Shown here one piece after another: positions 47,073-58,428 of a stretch of 58,428 nucleotides of DNA. The stretch is from assembly GCF_030272615.1 (NCBI RefSeq), contig NC_081414.1, positions 528,161,137 through 528,219,564 on the forward strand, written 5' to 3'. Origin of the DNA: Cryptomeria japonica. Its lineage: Eukaryota > Streptophyta > Pinopsida > Cupressales > Cupressaceae. Numbering within the stretch: the first letter of the stretch is position 1; every line of letters starts with the position of its first letter. The position numbers and the translations under genes are program-made. The notes under the pieces are model-generated. The model searched no databases. It was given only the letters and a program-made list of their open reading frames with translations, and was not told where the DNA came from.

Positions 47073-50000
47073 GAACGATCAACGATTCTCATCGAGGAAA
47101 CCAAAGAATATAATGTGGGGACTCCTGAAAATCCTCATCTCATACATCTGGCATCTCTTCTCACTCCAGAGGAACAGCCTAAATTTATAGAGTTCTTCCA
47201 GAAGCGTCAGATCAACTTTGCATGGTCATATGCAGACATGTCTGAGCTTGATCCTAATTTAGTCATGCATCACCTCATCGTAGCAGAAGGAGCCAAACCT
47301 GTCAAGCAGAAGCTTCGTAAGATGCATCCTCAAATTGTAGTACTAGTCAAAACAGAACTCAAGAAACTCCTAGATGTTGGTTTCATTAGGCCAATTGATT
47401 ATGCAGAATGGATCTCCAACATTGTGCTTGTCGGCAAACCAAAAGGGGGCATCCGCATTTGTACTGACTTCAGAGATCTGAATAAGGCCTATCCTAAGGA
47501 TGACTTCCCCCTACCAAATATCGACATCATAGTGGATCTGACAGCAGGACATGCCATGCTTTCACTCATGGATGGCTTTTCAGGATACAATCAGATAAAG
47601 ATCGCACCAGAAGATCAACATAAGACAACCTTCACATGTCCATGGGACACATATTGCTGGAATGTAATGCCTTTTGGTCTAAAGAATGCAGGAGCGACTT
47701 ATCAAAGAGTAATGACCACCATCTTCCATGACATGATGCATACTATGATGGAAGATTATGTTGATGACTTACTAGCAAAATCACTCACCAGAGAAGGGTA
47801 TCTCAACATATTAGATAAAATCTTTGATAGACTGGAACAATACCATGTTCAACTCAACCCAAAGAAATGTGTCTTTGGAGTAACCTCCGGGAAGCTTCTA
47901 GGATACATTGTCTCAAGCAAAGGTATTGAGGTCGACCCAGCAAAGGTAAAAGCAATCATGGACATGCCCCCACCAAAGAATATCAGTCAGCTAAGGACAT
48001 TACAAGGGCGGCTTCAATCCATCCGAAGATTCATTGCACAATTGGCTAACAAGTGTCACCCATTCACACACCTGCTACACAAGAACATCCGCTTTCAATG
48101 AGATGTCAGATGCCAGCAAACATTCCAGATGCTCAAATATTATCTCATGAATACACCATTGTTGATACCACCAGATCCAAGCAGACCTCTGTTACTCTAT
48201 ATCTCAGCAACAAGTACAGCATTGGGTGTACTACTGGCACAGAATAATGCAGAAGGAAAAGAATGTGTTGTTTACTACATCTCTCACACATTGGTCGGCT
48301 ATGAACTCAATTACACACCTATTGAGCGAGCTTGCCTAGCAGTAATCTTAGCAGCCACTAAACTGAGGCACTATCTGTTAACACACAAGGTACAACTCAT
48401 TGCAAAGATTGATCCACTCAAGTATTTACTCAGCAAAGCAGCATTGACAGGTCGCTTGGCCAAATGGGTGATGATTCTAAGTGAATTTGACATCGAGTAT
48501 GTAGATCGTAAAGCTATCAAAGGGCAGGTTATTGTAGATCAGTTGGCCGATGCACCCCTCATAGGCAATCATCCTCTCATTTCCAATTTTCTAGATGAAG
48601 AGATATTCATGATCACAACAACACAGCCATGGAAACTATACTTTGATGGTTCATACACTAGGCACGGCTCGGGGGCAGGCATTCTGTTTATCACACCTCA
48701 AGGTGATAGCATCCCGAAGTCTTACAGGCTCACATTTCCATGCACCAACAACATCGCAGAGTATGAGGCCTTGATCACAGGACTCAGGCTAGCCGTACAA
48801 TGGAAATTACAAGAACTACAAGTATATGGCGACTCCCAACTGGTCATTCGACAAGCAACAAATGAATATCAGACCAAGGATGATAAACTCATGCCATATA
48901 AGCAAATGGTGGACACTCTAAAGACATCATTTACTACTATCACTTTTGAGCAGATACCAAGAGATCATAATCGAGTTGCTGACGCTATGGCTACCATCGC
49001 ATCTCTCCTAGATCTTCCACATAATTCAACACGCTACGAGTTCTTGGTAGAACAGCTTTGGATTCCCGCTTATGATATCCTCAAATCCGAAATGATATGT
49101 CGCCTTGTCGGTTCTGAATCCCCATGGTACGGTGAGTTCTACACCTATCTCCGCGATCACACCCTTCCTCCCAACCAATCGAATAACCAACGTAAAACCT
49201 TCATTCACCAAACTACTCGATATACCATTATTGCTAAAACCCTATACCGACGCGGTCTTGATGGTACTCTCCTTCGATGTCTGGAACAAGGTGAGATAAC
49301 AAAGGCTTTGGAAGAAGTCCATGAAGGAATTTGCGGGACTCACTCAAGTGGTCCGTCACTAGCCAAGAAACTCCTGCGCAATGGATACTATTGGCCATCT
49401 ATGGAAAAAGATTCCTACTACTTTGTCAGAAAATGCAAGAAATGTCAAGTTCATGGCGACCTGATACATGAACCAGCCCAGGAACTGCAACCAATCACAA
49501 CACCATGGCCTTTTTGTCAATGGGGCCTTGACCTTGTGAGTAAGATTCATCCATCTTCATCCAATGGCCATAAATTCATTATTACCGCCACCGAATATTT
49601 CACAAAGTGGATCGAAGCTGTTCCACTTACCCAAGTCACCGGCAAATAGATCACCTCATTCATCCTCAACTACATCATCTACCGGTATGGTGTACCCATG
49701 TCCATCATCACAGATAACGGTCTTCCTTTCAAAAATCAGGATGTTCGTGAACTTTGTAAGAAATTTCATATCCAACACCGCTTTTCCACTCCCTATTACC
49801 CATAAGGCAATGGTCAGGTTAAAGCATCCAATAAAAACATATTGAGGATCCTAAAGAATACAGTCAATGATGTCGGTCGTGATTGGCATATTCAATTGAA
49901 TCCAGCACTATGGGCATATCGAACTAGCATTCAAACCCCTACAGGCGCAACTCCCTACTCATTGGTCTATGGTGCCGAAGCTATTTTACCTATTGAGGTC

Positions 50001-50381
50001 GAGATACCATCACTATGGGTTTCCTTGCATAATATGATAGATGATGAAGCATATAGAGTCTCATGCCTCCAAGACTTAGAGTTACTTGATGAGAAGCGAC
50101 AAGCTGCATACAACCATCTCAAAGCCTATTAGCAGCGCATGAGCAGAAGCTACAATCACCGAGTTAGACCTCATACATTTGAGGTAGGTGATCTTGTTCT
50201 TCGCGAGAATTCTCGCAACCAACCAAATAGAGAACATCAGGGCAAGTTTGAATCAAAATGGCTGGGGCCATATGTTGTCACTGCTGTATTTGGGTCCGGG
50301 GCATATCAGTTGGCTACATCAGAAGGAGAACCGCTCGCAGATCCAATCAACAGCATGCACCTCAAATGGTTTTATACCTAA
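47073..50381 (+). pseudogene. pol: Pol of element 2: RT, two RNase H domains, integrase
   Basis: Same frame as the protease, after one TAG. RT carries FIRPIDYAEWISN, TDFRDLN, MDGFSGYNQI and YVDD at 47757-47768. The first RNase H (48180-48560) has YISATSTALG, lacking the catalytic Asp. The second (48628-48980) keeps FDGS, NIAEYEAL, GDSQL and VADAMA, so its four acidic residues are intact. Integrase has the HHCC finger (CKKCQ) near 49437, GLDLV and ITDNG, but the catalytic Glu is Lys (GQVKASNK, codon 49821-49823). The C-terminal part ends NSMHLKWFYT. Stops lie at 48099, 49647, 49803 and 50130. Confidence 0.95.
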
Positions 50382-52786
50382 AGCTGTACAGAGCATCAGG
50401 CTCCCCTGCATACCAGAAAATACCAAAAACATTCAGAAAAATGTCCTGAAGAAATACAAAAACATCCAAAAAAGTAAAGAAAAATCATACATCCAAACGG
50501 TGAACAACCACTCCGATGGCACCTTGGGTAAGTGCGATGGTGAAAACCTGGCAAACAGGCGCCATTTGTAAAGACTATGGCTCCATTATCTTTCAGGCTC
50601 ATTGCGATCACATTCATACATACACACATCCATCCATCCATCCAAACCATGGCCTGTTATTTAATCTGCAATATAGAGATAGTACTTCATGCGTCTTACA
50701 TCCCACTTTTTCATAGTCATGTCTAAGCTTGGGGGCAAATGCCCTTAACTCTAGTTGATGGAAGTGGATTCTGCATTACTTGTGATTCATTCAGTTAAAA
50801 CATTCAAAACAATCATCACAAATACCAAAAACATTCAAAATCAACAAAATCCAAAACATCGAAAAACCATTGAAAATCACACAAAAACATGGCAACACCT
50901 TGTACATACTCATCCGACCAGATACAAAACATACATTAACAAAATACTCACACGATGACCACTTATCAATCAAACCACACAGTCAACATCAATGAATCAA
51001 AACTGTCTTTAGCAAGGATGCATCCTTCCTTACCAAAACAAAGACAAAAATAACATTTTCTTTGACAAGAAAATTATGTTAAGCTATCAAATACTTGGTT
51101 GATTTGTGAGTAATTCATTTGTTTATCTATATCGAGATCTTTCAAGCCTTATTTTGTATCATCTGCGCATTATTCCAATGAAATACTGAGGCATGTATTA
51201 ATGGTGTCTACGTGGAAAGTTCACTAAGCTACGTGATCATAGGCAAAAATACAGTCATAGATCACTACGGCTTGCAGACTACAGCGTATACCTCGACCAT
51301 ATGAGCATGAACCATTACCAAGGATCCATATTCTTTATTCTTTATGTATATACTGTTTGTTTGCAGGTACAATGCTCTTTCTTTGGTTCCTCCTACCTCA
51401 TCCAAACTGGATAAAGGTTTTATCTCTTATTATGGTATGCACTTGTCTCAGGATATGATCAGCCTAAGATCAAGGAGGACGATCCAAGTCATGCATGAAA
51501 GGAGATAATCCTTTTCTGTTCCGCAAGCAATACTTAGGTCAACTTGATCCATTATATCAAGTTGCTTGTATTAACTTGCTATATCAAATCTATGTAAGAA
51601 ATACTCTGGTCATCTTGAATCTTTATGTCAAGTTGTTTGTATTTTCTTACAACATTTTAAAGCTCAATGATGAAAATAGAGCACTATGGATCGTCATCTC
51701 ATCTCATCTGTATATATTGCATTTCATTGCATTCCACCCATCCATACATTCATAATAGCTGCATATCATGCATACATAGTCATAATAATGCATACTCTAT
51801 TTTCCTCTTCTTCCATAGGAATGAGTCATAGGTTCTTCATTTCTTCTATCTAACATCGAATGCCCCCCCCCCCCTCACCCTCCCCATCTCGATAATCAGC
51901 ATCACATACCTTACATCGTTTCCCAATCAACCCAATCAAGCCACGTTCATCACCATCCATCTCTAAATAGGAGGGATTGTGTTTCCTATGCTAAGTCATC
52001 CAATAAGCCAAGCAAGTTACTCTCTCTGCACAGGTACCTCGACTCACACACACCTAGACTATCAACAGATATTCTGATCAAGTATCTTTGGGTCTCAACA
52101 GGTAATCAATTATGGTAATCCTAGACTACATCAGGCATTTATCATAATGACCTAGTCTCAACGGGGATGCCATGATTCCCCACAACCATCCATCACACGC
52201 ACACACTATCAATTGATCAACCAATCAAACACAATCACATTGGACAATTACATCAATTGTCTACGTCTCAACGAGTATTTTGCTTCATATACCTTGACTT
52301 CATCGGGCAATTACATCAATTGTCTAAGTCACATCAGGTCACTTTGATTCACTTACTCAGACTTTATCATGTCCAAGCGACCAACTGACATCAACTGTCA
52401 CGCTTTGACTTGACCGGGGCAATTAAACCGATTGCACCAGATTGTCCAACCAATTTTGATCAATTGTATAGCATCAATCCAAACCCCACACTACATCTGC
52501 TATGTATCTATTGCATGACCTCAGGGTACTCGCTGGCTTGTTGTTTCTCCGTATTCACTCTATTTTTCTTCCATTCTTTCACCGTTGTTGCTAATTTCTT
52601 CTATTCTACCTCCCCTCCACTTTTCGTTCTTTTTCGAGAGATCGCCCGATTTTTTGAAATTTTTCGGCCCAACTCTCGAAGGGGCATACCACCCACTAAA
52701 TTAACATTTCTGGGGCATATTTCTCATACCTATCTTTCTTTCTTTGAAACGACGCGATAAACCGCACCGTCTCAAAGAAGGGCAAA
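50382..52786 (+). other. 3' noncoding region of element 2 without an antisense gene
   Basis: No PMD gene or other domain was found on either strand. A-rich CAAAAACATC-like repeats occur at 50396-50480 and 50795-50890, matching those in element 1. A 12-C run lies near 51862. The sequence CAATTACATCAATTGTCT occurs at about 52245 and 52310, each containing an ACAATT/AATTGT-type inverted pair. The last 150 bp resemble element 1, and the polypurine tract CAAAGAAGGGCAAA is at 52773-52786. Confidence 0.7.
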
Positions 52787-54596
52787 TGTAATCACATAAA
52801 TCTGTCCACTTAATTAAATGAATATTTAATATTTATTTGATTATTTAACCATCAATTAATAATTACTTAAATTAATATTTAATTAATTCATCTTAACCCT
52901 CTTCTCCTATTAATTAAATAAATTATTCAATTTATTTGATTTAATTCACTTAACCAAATTCAGACCATTAATTAAATAAATAAATCATATTTGTTTAATT
53001 AAATCTTCTCTCACATTTAAATAAATTAATATTTATTTAAATCCTCCAAAATCCCACCTCTCACATTTAAATAAATTAACACTTATTTAAATCACCTTTA
53101 TCCTCCACCCACTTATATTTTCCTACAAATGCAAGTTGCACAACTATTTTAAATAAATTATTTATTTAAATCACCTTTATCCTCCACCCACTTGCATTTT
53201 CCTACAAATGCAAGTTGCACAACTATTTTAAATAAATTATTTATTTAAAAACCTATTTATCCTCACCCACTTGAAACCTTTAATGGTTTCCCTTAAATTC
53301 TTCAAACTTAATGGCTTCCTTCTAGAGTCTTCTCAAAACCTTTAATGGTTTCCCTTAAAGTCTTCAAACTTAATGGCTTCCTTCTAGAGTCTTCTTAAGT
53401 CTTTAATGGTTTCCCTTAAAGTCTTCAAACTTAATGGCTTCCTTCTAAAGTCTTCTTAAGCCTTTAATGGTTTCCCTTAAAAGTCTTCAAGCATTTAATA
53501 TTTTATCTTCATTTTTCTCATTTAAATAAATTAATATTTATTTAAATATTTATCCAAATGCAAATTACACCATTTAATTGAAATAAATGATTTTATTTTA
53601 ATTGAAAATACCAAAATTCCTCCCACTTGTATTTTCCTACAAAATCCATTTGCATGCCTAAACCCCTTCTAGATTCTTCTAAACCCTTCCTAATTAACCT
53701 AATCCATCCCCTAAATATTGTCACATTCCTAAGCAAATTGGAGTCACTTCTCAAAGACTCCAAAGTCTTTGAAAATCAATTAATGTTTTGTGTGTTCAAC
53801 AAATTAACCTCTAAAGTCTTCCAAACCACTTATGGCTCTTACATGACCATTAATGGTTAATTCCACTTGCACCCATGGTTAAGGACTTTGACCCCTAACT
53901 TAACCCTCATGTAACCCATGTGTCTCTTCAAAGCATTTATTTCTTTGACTAGGGTAACCATCATGTCCCCTCAAGCATTTAATGTTCCTTATCTCTCCTC
54001 TCAAGCCTCCTCATGGTGACACTTGTCAACATGGGATTGGGTTGAAAGTCCTCACATGAATTGAAAATCGTTCAATCCTGACCCTTGTTGAGATTACTCA
54101 ATCTCAACCATCCATTGCTCCATTTTTCTTATAAATAGAGCCCATTTCTTCATAATCCAGATCCTGAAAACTTGTATGCATTTAACCTATAGGCATTTTA
54201 GAGAGCATTTAGCATGGCAAACTAAAATCTTGTTATTTTGGTTAAAATCAATCATTTTTAAATAGCATCTAGTATTTTAGCTTTTCGTTTTATATTTGGA
54301 GCAAAATACCCCAATCTCAATCCTCCATAAGCATCCATAGTGCAAAAAGCTGCTGAAAGCTACACTATTTTGGAACTTGGAGAGGAGAGGAACAAGGGAG
54401 AAGGAGCTAAGGGCATGCTAAGAGGCATTTGGAGATGCCTTATTATCTTTGTTTCATTTATTAGATATATTAGCATGATTTTAGTATCTCTTTTGATATG
54501 CCTGTTTAGATTAGTTTTTGATTGACTAACACTAACGATTTCTTGTGTCTTGTGTTGTTTGTCATTTGCTAACCTTGCCCATTTCGCGTAGCATCA
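52787..54596 (+). repeat. 3' LTR of element 2
   Basis: It is 1810 bp, TGTAATCACA to TAGCATCA, followed by the TSD CTACC. It is the same as the 5' LTR except for scattered substitutions, mainly transitions, and one additional 61-bp unit. Sequences just before its end differ at the primer-proximal bases (GCGTAG against GCAGAG). Confidence 0.95.
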
Positions 54597-54601
54597 CTAC
54601 C
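54597..54601. repeat. Target-site duplication of element 2, right copy
   Basis: CTACC, identical to 38620-38624. Confidence 0.9.
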
Positions 54602-55900
54602 TATAAGGAAAAAGCCTTCCAACTAGATAAAGAAGTGGGTTTCCTAAAAAGAGACTAATGGAAGCTCAAGTGGCATGAAAAATCCTCCATGCATTTTTTT
54701 CAAATTGATCAAGTCTTTACTTGAAGTGAGAGAATCAAGAATCAACCCAAGACAACAAGAGATGAATCTACTCAACCATTTCATATTGAACAAAACCCAT
54801 CTCATGGTGGACAAATGTAAAACATGAGAGAAGAAACTCTTGAATCTCCTATAGACACCCTAGTCCAATTGATCAAGAATATTGAATCTAGGGGTGTTGA
54901 GTGACCAATGCATAATCTAGCATAAGAAACTAAAAGACCAAAGTCTCTAAGGTGCCAACCTCACACTAACTCTTTTTCTATGGAAAGAACTAAACAAAGT
55001 CAAGGGATAGCCCAACTACCCCAAGTAATATTAGATTTTACTCATTGAATATAAATAGCAAGGTTTTCATCCCCTCTTTCCCTTGTTATTCAATATAGAA
55101 AGGTTAAATCAATCAAGTGTGATGCCTGTCATATAGAGTCAAACTCAAAACGAATCCAACTAGTATATGTTGAACCATGAGATGGTTTTTTAATCCTTTA
55201 TCTTTAAAATCACCTTGACTCAGATTCCATTCCCTATAATTATATGGCGAGTTACCTCTAACCTTTACAAAACCACCCCTTGTGAGGAGCCATGTGAGAG
55301 CAAGTGCATGAATCAATGAACCATGCATCATGACGTTAGTGTGTGTTTGAATATGTCAAAATTTATATTATCTCATACTTTAGTGGAGCTCTTTGTTTCT
55401 ATGGAAGGAACATTATCATGTGCCTTTGTTAACAATTTTAAATCTTTATTGTTTGTTAAAAAGATCAATTTAATATTAGTTCCAACAGTTCTTCACAAGT
55501 CTTCTTAGAGATTTACATTTACTTGTAGACATCAATTGTTTGTCTTCTAACTTATTTTTGTTCTCTTCTAGGAACAACTTCCCAAAAACAAGGCATCCTT
55601 TATTAGATCATCTATAGATGTTTACCTCATTTCTTCTAATAACAATGATGTAATTATTTCTTGAAGACAATATACTATTATTGGATATAACAAGACATTT
55701 TCATGAGTATGACCAAAAAAAAATGCATTTATCTTCTTATCCACTTTTAGCATCGTAAATACATCTTTTGGAGGAATAGTTCATTTACTAAGGATGTAGT
55801 CGAAGACAAAGACCGTAACAGATCCTATAGTTGTTCAATTTTGGACTCTTCTGAGACATTCAACAATGTCAAATCTAATAGTCTTTTCGTTCTTAGTAAT
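54602..55900 (-). pseudogene. Copia-like gag-protease-integrase relic, copy B
   Basis: The minus strand near 55318-55270 reads AWFIDSCTCSHMAPHKGWF, close to the copia protease pattern W-x-x-DSGA-x-x-HMTPHK-x-WF; the active-site Gly has become Cys. Near 54930-54900 SYARLCIGHS resembles the pre-integrase WHARLGH motif, and near 54640 FRKPTSLSSWKA fits the following integrase start. Gag would lie at 55330-55900. There are many stops. The family is clear from the protease, while the exact extent is not. Confidence 0.55.
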
Positions 55901-55901
55901 A

Positions 55902-56081
55902 TGTTAGAATATTACATCTTAGTGTAGTAAATATATGATAGATAATTAACTATAATAAATAATTATTAGTTTAGAAATAAAACAAAATAATAATTCATGG
56001 TAATTAGTTGGGTGGAAAAAAATTTATTAAGATAAAGGGTAATTTATTATGCTCTATCATTTAAAAATATGATATCAAAGC
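55902..56081 (+). repeat. Short LTR-like segment with degenerate initiator-Met primer site, copy B
   Basis: TGTTAGAATATTACATC at 55902 matches copy A at 34409. TGATATCAAAGC at 56070-56081 differs from the usual copia primer site TGGTATCAGAGC by two G-to-A changes. After it an ATG at 56118 opens MAEQMKMNNTFVN, which could be the start of a gag, ended by TGA within the 42-bp repeats. This is suggestive only. Confidence 0.4.
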
Positions 56082-56162
56082 AGTTTTGAATCAAAACCCA
56101 GTAGAGATGAAAGGGTAATGGCGGAGCAAATGAAGATGAATAATACATTTGTGAACTTATTG

Positions 56163-56288
56163 CAATGGTTATTATGATCAGGTATCCACACAATAGTCTA
56201 CATTCAATGGTTATTATGATCAGGTATTCACACAATAGTCTACATTCAATGGTTATTATGATCAGGTATCCACACAATAGTCTACATT
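56163..56288. repeat. 42-bp minisatellite, three units
   Basis: Units start at 56163, 56205 and 56247 with CAATGGTTATTATGATCAGG and are nearly identical (one C/T difference seen). The unit length is a multiple of three. A fourth copy begins at 56289 but stops after CAATG. Confidence 0.95.
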
Positions 56289-56339
56289 CAATGAGCAGCA
56301 AGCATTTGAGGTGATCCACAATCAAATCAAGTGTAGGTG

Positions 56340-57440
56340 ATGAATAAAATCACCATTTTATTGCTCTCGGGTTTCATTACATATGAATTTTCTCATTAAT
56401 TTTATTTCATTGCTTGGTTTGCAACAGTTCAATTACTAATTTTATTCCACACTAGGTGGGTTGTGGAGAGAAATATGAAGTAGTTTATGATTTTTTTTGG
56501 CCGACTTCCCATGGAGATTGATTTATCGGTTTGGGCCTGTGGACTGCAGATGTTGAGATATGGAATTGGGTAAGCGGTAATGAGAGACAATAGGTAGTTG
56601 GATTGGTGAATAGATTAATGTGGAGCGTTCATTCATGTGGATTCCTCTTTAATCTTTCATGCACTTGGAGTTGTTAAAAAATGTTGGCCATTAATTTGGT
56701 ACAAGGTTTATCTTTGGTTGGAAATATTTTTTAATCTCTTATTTTCAGTTAATTCTTGCAATGTTTGATGAGATTTGTAAAGATTTTATGTTGTATTTGA
56801 TGAATAGGGTACAAAAAGGTCAAAGAGGAGACTGGATGATATAGGAGGTAGCTTCTCACTCAAAGACGAAAATTGTTAGTCATTCATTTGTGTCCCTTCA
56901 TGGATCAAGAAGGGACTTGACAATTTTGTAACTATGAAAAGTCGGTGTATGGAAATTCACTCTTTAAGATATGCAAGGATCTAGCATAAATGAAGCTCAA
57001 TATGGATGGATACTCAAATAATTCAAGAGTTTGTAGATCTTGGAATTTGTACCATTATGAGGGTCATGAGACAACTATATGGTGCATTATGGATGTAGCT
57101 CAATGTGGATGGTTGACCAGTTACTAAAGATAATTGTAATTGAAGACTCTAGAAATGTTGAATCCAAGAATTCAAGAATTCAACTTTTTAGAGCTACACC
57201 TTTATAGAGGTTACAAAGCAACTTGATAGGGTTCTACTTCGTCCAAGCCTTGTTTTCAAAGAGATGCTTCTAGGAAATATGGAGTTCTACTATATTTACT
57301 ATACTAAGATGTTTGGTATTTAATTATTTAATCTATATTCACTATACTAAGATGTAATTACGCCGAAGGCGTTCCCTATGGCATAATTATGTCTAACATT
57401 TCAGATCAATGGTTACAATTGATCTAGGAGTGTGCAAGAC
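56340..57440. other. Region without recognised genes
   Basis: No domain found on either strand. CACTATACTAAGATGT-like sequence occurs twice (about 57297 and 57339). ACGCCGAAGGCGT near 57360 is a small perfect hairpin. Confidence 0.4.
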
Positions 57441-58200
57441 AAATCAAAATATCATGACCATCCATTATTTTTAGTATCATTTTATGTCACCTTTTTTTTC
57501 ATATAAGGAAATCTAGCAAAACTCAAATAAATTAGGATTTTATTAAAAATATCTTTCCATATTTATAAAATTCAATATAGTAAAAAAAGTGTTCTTTTTA
57601 AATATCTATTTGTGGCCTTTATATTGAATCCTCAATTCCATGATGCTTCTATAATTTAATTACTTTAAATAAATTATAATTATGTCAACAATATCTTTCT
57701 ATATTTATAAATAAATATCTATTTGTTGTCTTTATATTTTAATTCACAATTTCATGATGTTTCTACAATTTAATTACTTAAAATAAATTAAGATTGTATC
57801 AAAAATATCTTTTTATACTTATAAAAATGAATATAATAACAAAATAACTATTTTTTGTATATATATAATCTTTTATGAATAAGTTTTATAAGTTGTATAA
57901 AAAATAATTAATGAGAATCAATATGTTTCTATATTTTAAATAGATTAAATATATATTTATCTTATTTGTACATATAAAATATAATTTTATATGTAATTCA
58001 CTATATATTATATCATAATTAAATTAAATAATTAAATCAATTAAAAAATTATAATAGTAATGTGGTAACATAATTTAAAAATATAATACTATATTAAATA
58101 AATAAAATTATGTTAAAATATTTTTTAATATTTAAATGGACAATAAAAAAAATTCAACCTAATCTTAATGCTAAACCAAAACAAATTATAATTGAGTAAA
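57441..58200. other. Very AT-rich DNA
   Basis: Long A/T stretches with ATATTTATAAA-like motifs recurring at 57560, 57700 and 57820. No coding or structural feature is supported. It may be a matrix-attachment type or decayed LTR sequence, but nothing in it decides this. Confidence 0.5.
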
Positions 58201-58206
58201 CTATAT

Positions 58207-58345
58207 CGAACCCTAATACAAATTTAATATTGACTTTAAACTAAGTTGAATCCTAGATTGAATTGAACCCTACTCCTATAGCAAATTAAAACCAAACCCT
58301 ATACCAAATCGAACCCAAGCCTTTAACAAAATTGAACCCTAAACC
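58207..58345 (+). repeat. Degenerate GAACCCTA-containing repeats
   Basis: GAACCCTA or a variant occurs at 58208, 58248, 58265, 58294, 58311 and 58334, with intervening AAATTGAA or CAAATCGAA. Spacing is 17-40 bp. It is too irregular for telomeric repeats. Confidence 0.55.
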
Positions 58346-58428
58346 TAGCACTCATTTCTCTATGTCTTTCCCTAGCCTTCTTATCTCTAACTCTCTCTCT
58401 TTCTATTATTTACTCCATCTCTCCTGCT

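Larger units (their letters stand above)
38625..54596 (+). mobile_element. Complete Tat-lineage Ty3/gypsy retrotransposon (element 2)
   Basis: The element is 15,972 bp with two similar LTRs, 5-bp target-site duplications, tRNA-Trp primer site, leader, gag, protease with G-patch, RT, two RNase H domains, integrase, 3' region and polypurine tract. It sits in copy B of a duplicated segment whose copy A has the empty site. In about 640 bp of LTR compared by eye I counted 16 differences, 13 of them transitions, so it is moderately old. It is non-autonomous now, with two frameshifts, about ten stops and an altered integrase active site. Confidence 0.95.
54602..56110. repeat. Duplicated segment, copy B, part 2 right of element 2
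   Basis: This continues the match to copy A (33085-34720): AAAGCCTTCCAACTAGATAA against AAGGACTTCTAAATAGATAA, then the same landmarks in the same order. Joined with 38010-38624 it shows that element 2 split a formerly continuous sequence. Confidence 0.85.

Noticed and set aside
51862-51873. C12 homopolymer
   Set aside because: Isolated simple-sequence run; may even be a sequencing artefact.
55113-55331. Minus-strand open frame of 72 codons
   Set aside because: It overlaps the copia protease relic in another frame; the DSC-HMAPHK frame is the one with homology.
57358-57372. Perfect small hairpin ACGCC-GAA-GGCGT as a terminator or functional site
   Set aside because: A five-base stem alone in AT-rich nuclear DNA is not evidence of function.
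58207-58345. Interstitial telomeric repeats (CCCTAAA)
   Set aside because: Only scattered CCCTA with irregular spacing; no two consecutive telomere units.

Overview
The window is plant nuclear DNA. It is AT-rich and built almost entirely from nested, decayed retrotransposons; I found no host gene, tRNA, rRNA or CRISPR array. Long old Ty3/gypsy elements, copia remnants, an L1-type LINE with a plant RNase H tail and many solo LTRs suggest a seed plant with a very large genome, probably a gymnosperm. That last step is inference.

Layout, left to right. (1) 1-~9664: the 3' part of a Tat-lineage Ty3/gypsy element (element 1): a one-frame pol ending at 3049, a long 3' noncoding region, an antisense plant-mobile-domain (PMD) gene at 8220-5833 with its own TATA box and an apparent intron, then the polypurine tract and 3' LTR. 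(2) ~9844-14958: a minus-strand Ty1/copia element whose gag-pol is readable through many stops; its 5' LTR is missing. (3) ~14959-18569: three LTR copies, one gypsy-type (minus) and two copia-type (plus). (4) 18570-21330: AT-rich DNA with short tandem duplications. (5) 21331-29161: a decayed LINE (ORF1, endonuclease, RT, zinc-finger region, RNase H, 3' UTR, poly(A)). (6) 29162-56110: AT-rich DNA holding two diverged copies of one ~4 kb segment that itself contains a minus-strand copia relic. The second copy was interrupted by a solo gypsy LTR (35665-36856, TSD GAACC), by a further LTR fragment (37148-~37985), and by a complete 16-kb Tat element (element 2, 38625-54596, TSD CTACC). (7) 56110-58428: a 42-bp minisatellite and very AT-rich DNA.

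Element 2 has both LTRs (1749 and 1810 bp), a 20-nt primer-binding site matching the 3' end of plant tRNA-Trp, a 2.7-kb leader, gag, an aspartic protease followed by a G-patch, RT, a degenerate RNase H, a second RNase H with intact catalytic residues, an integrase, a 2.4-kb 3' region and a polypurine tract. It is dead: it has two frameshifts, about ten stops and a lost integrase glutamate. Elements 1 and 2 share pol, the A-rich post-pol segment and the sequence next to the 3' LTR, but only element 1 carries the antisense PMD gene.

The most interesting signals are the antisense PMD gene with its own promoter and intron, and three unrelated arrays in these Tat elements that each repeat with a period of about 20 bp: in the PMD intron, in the element 2 leader, and in the element 1 3' region.
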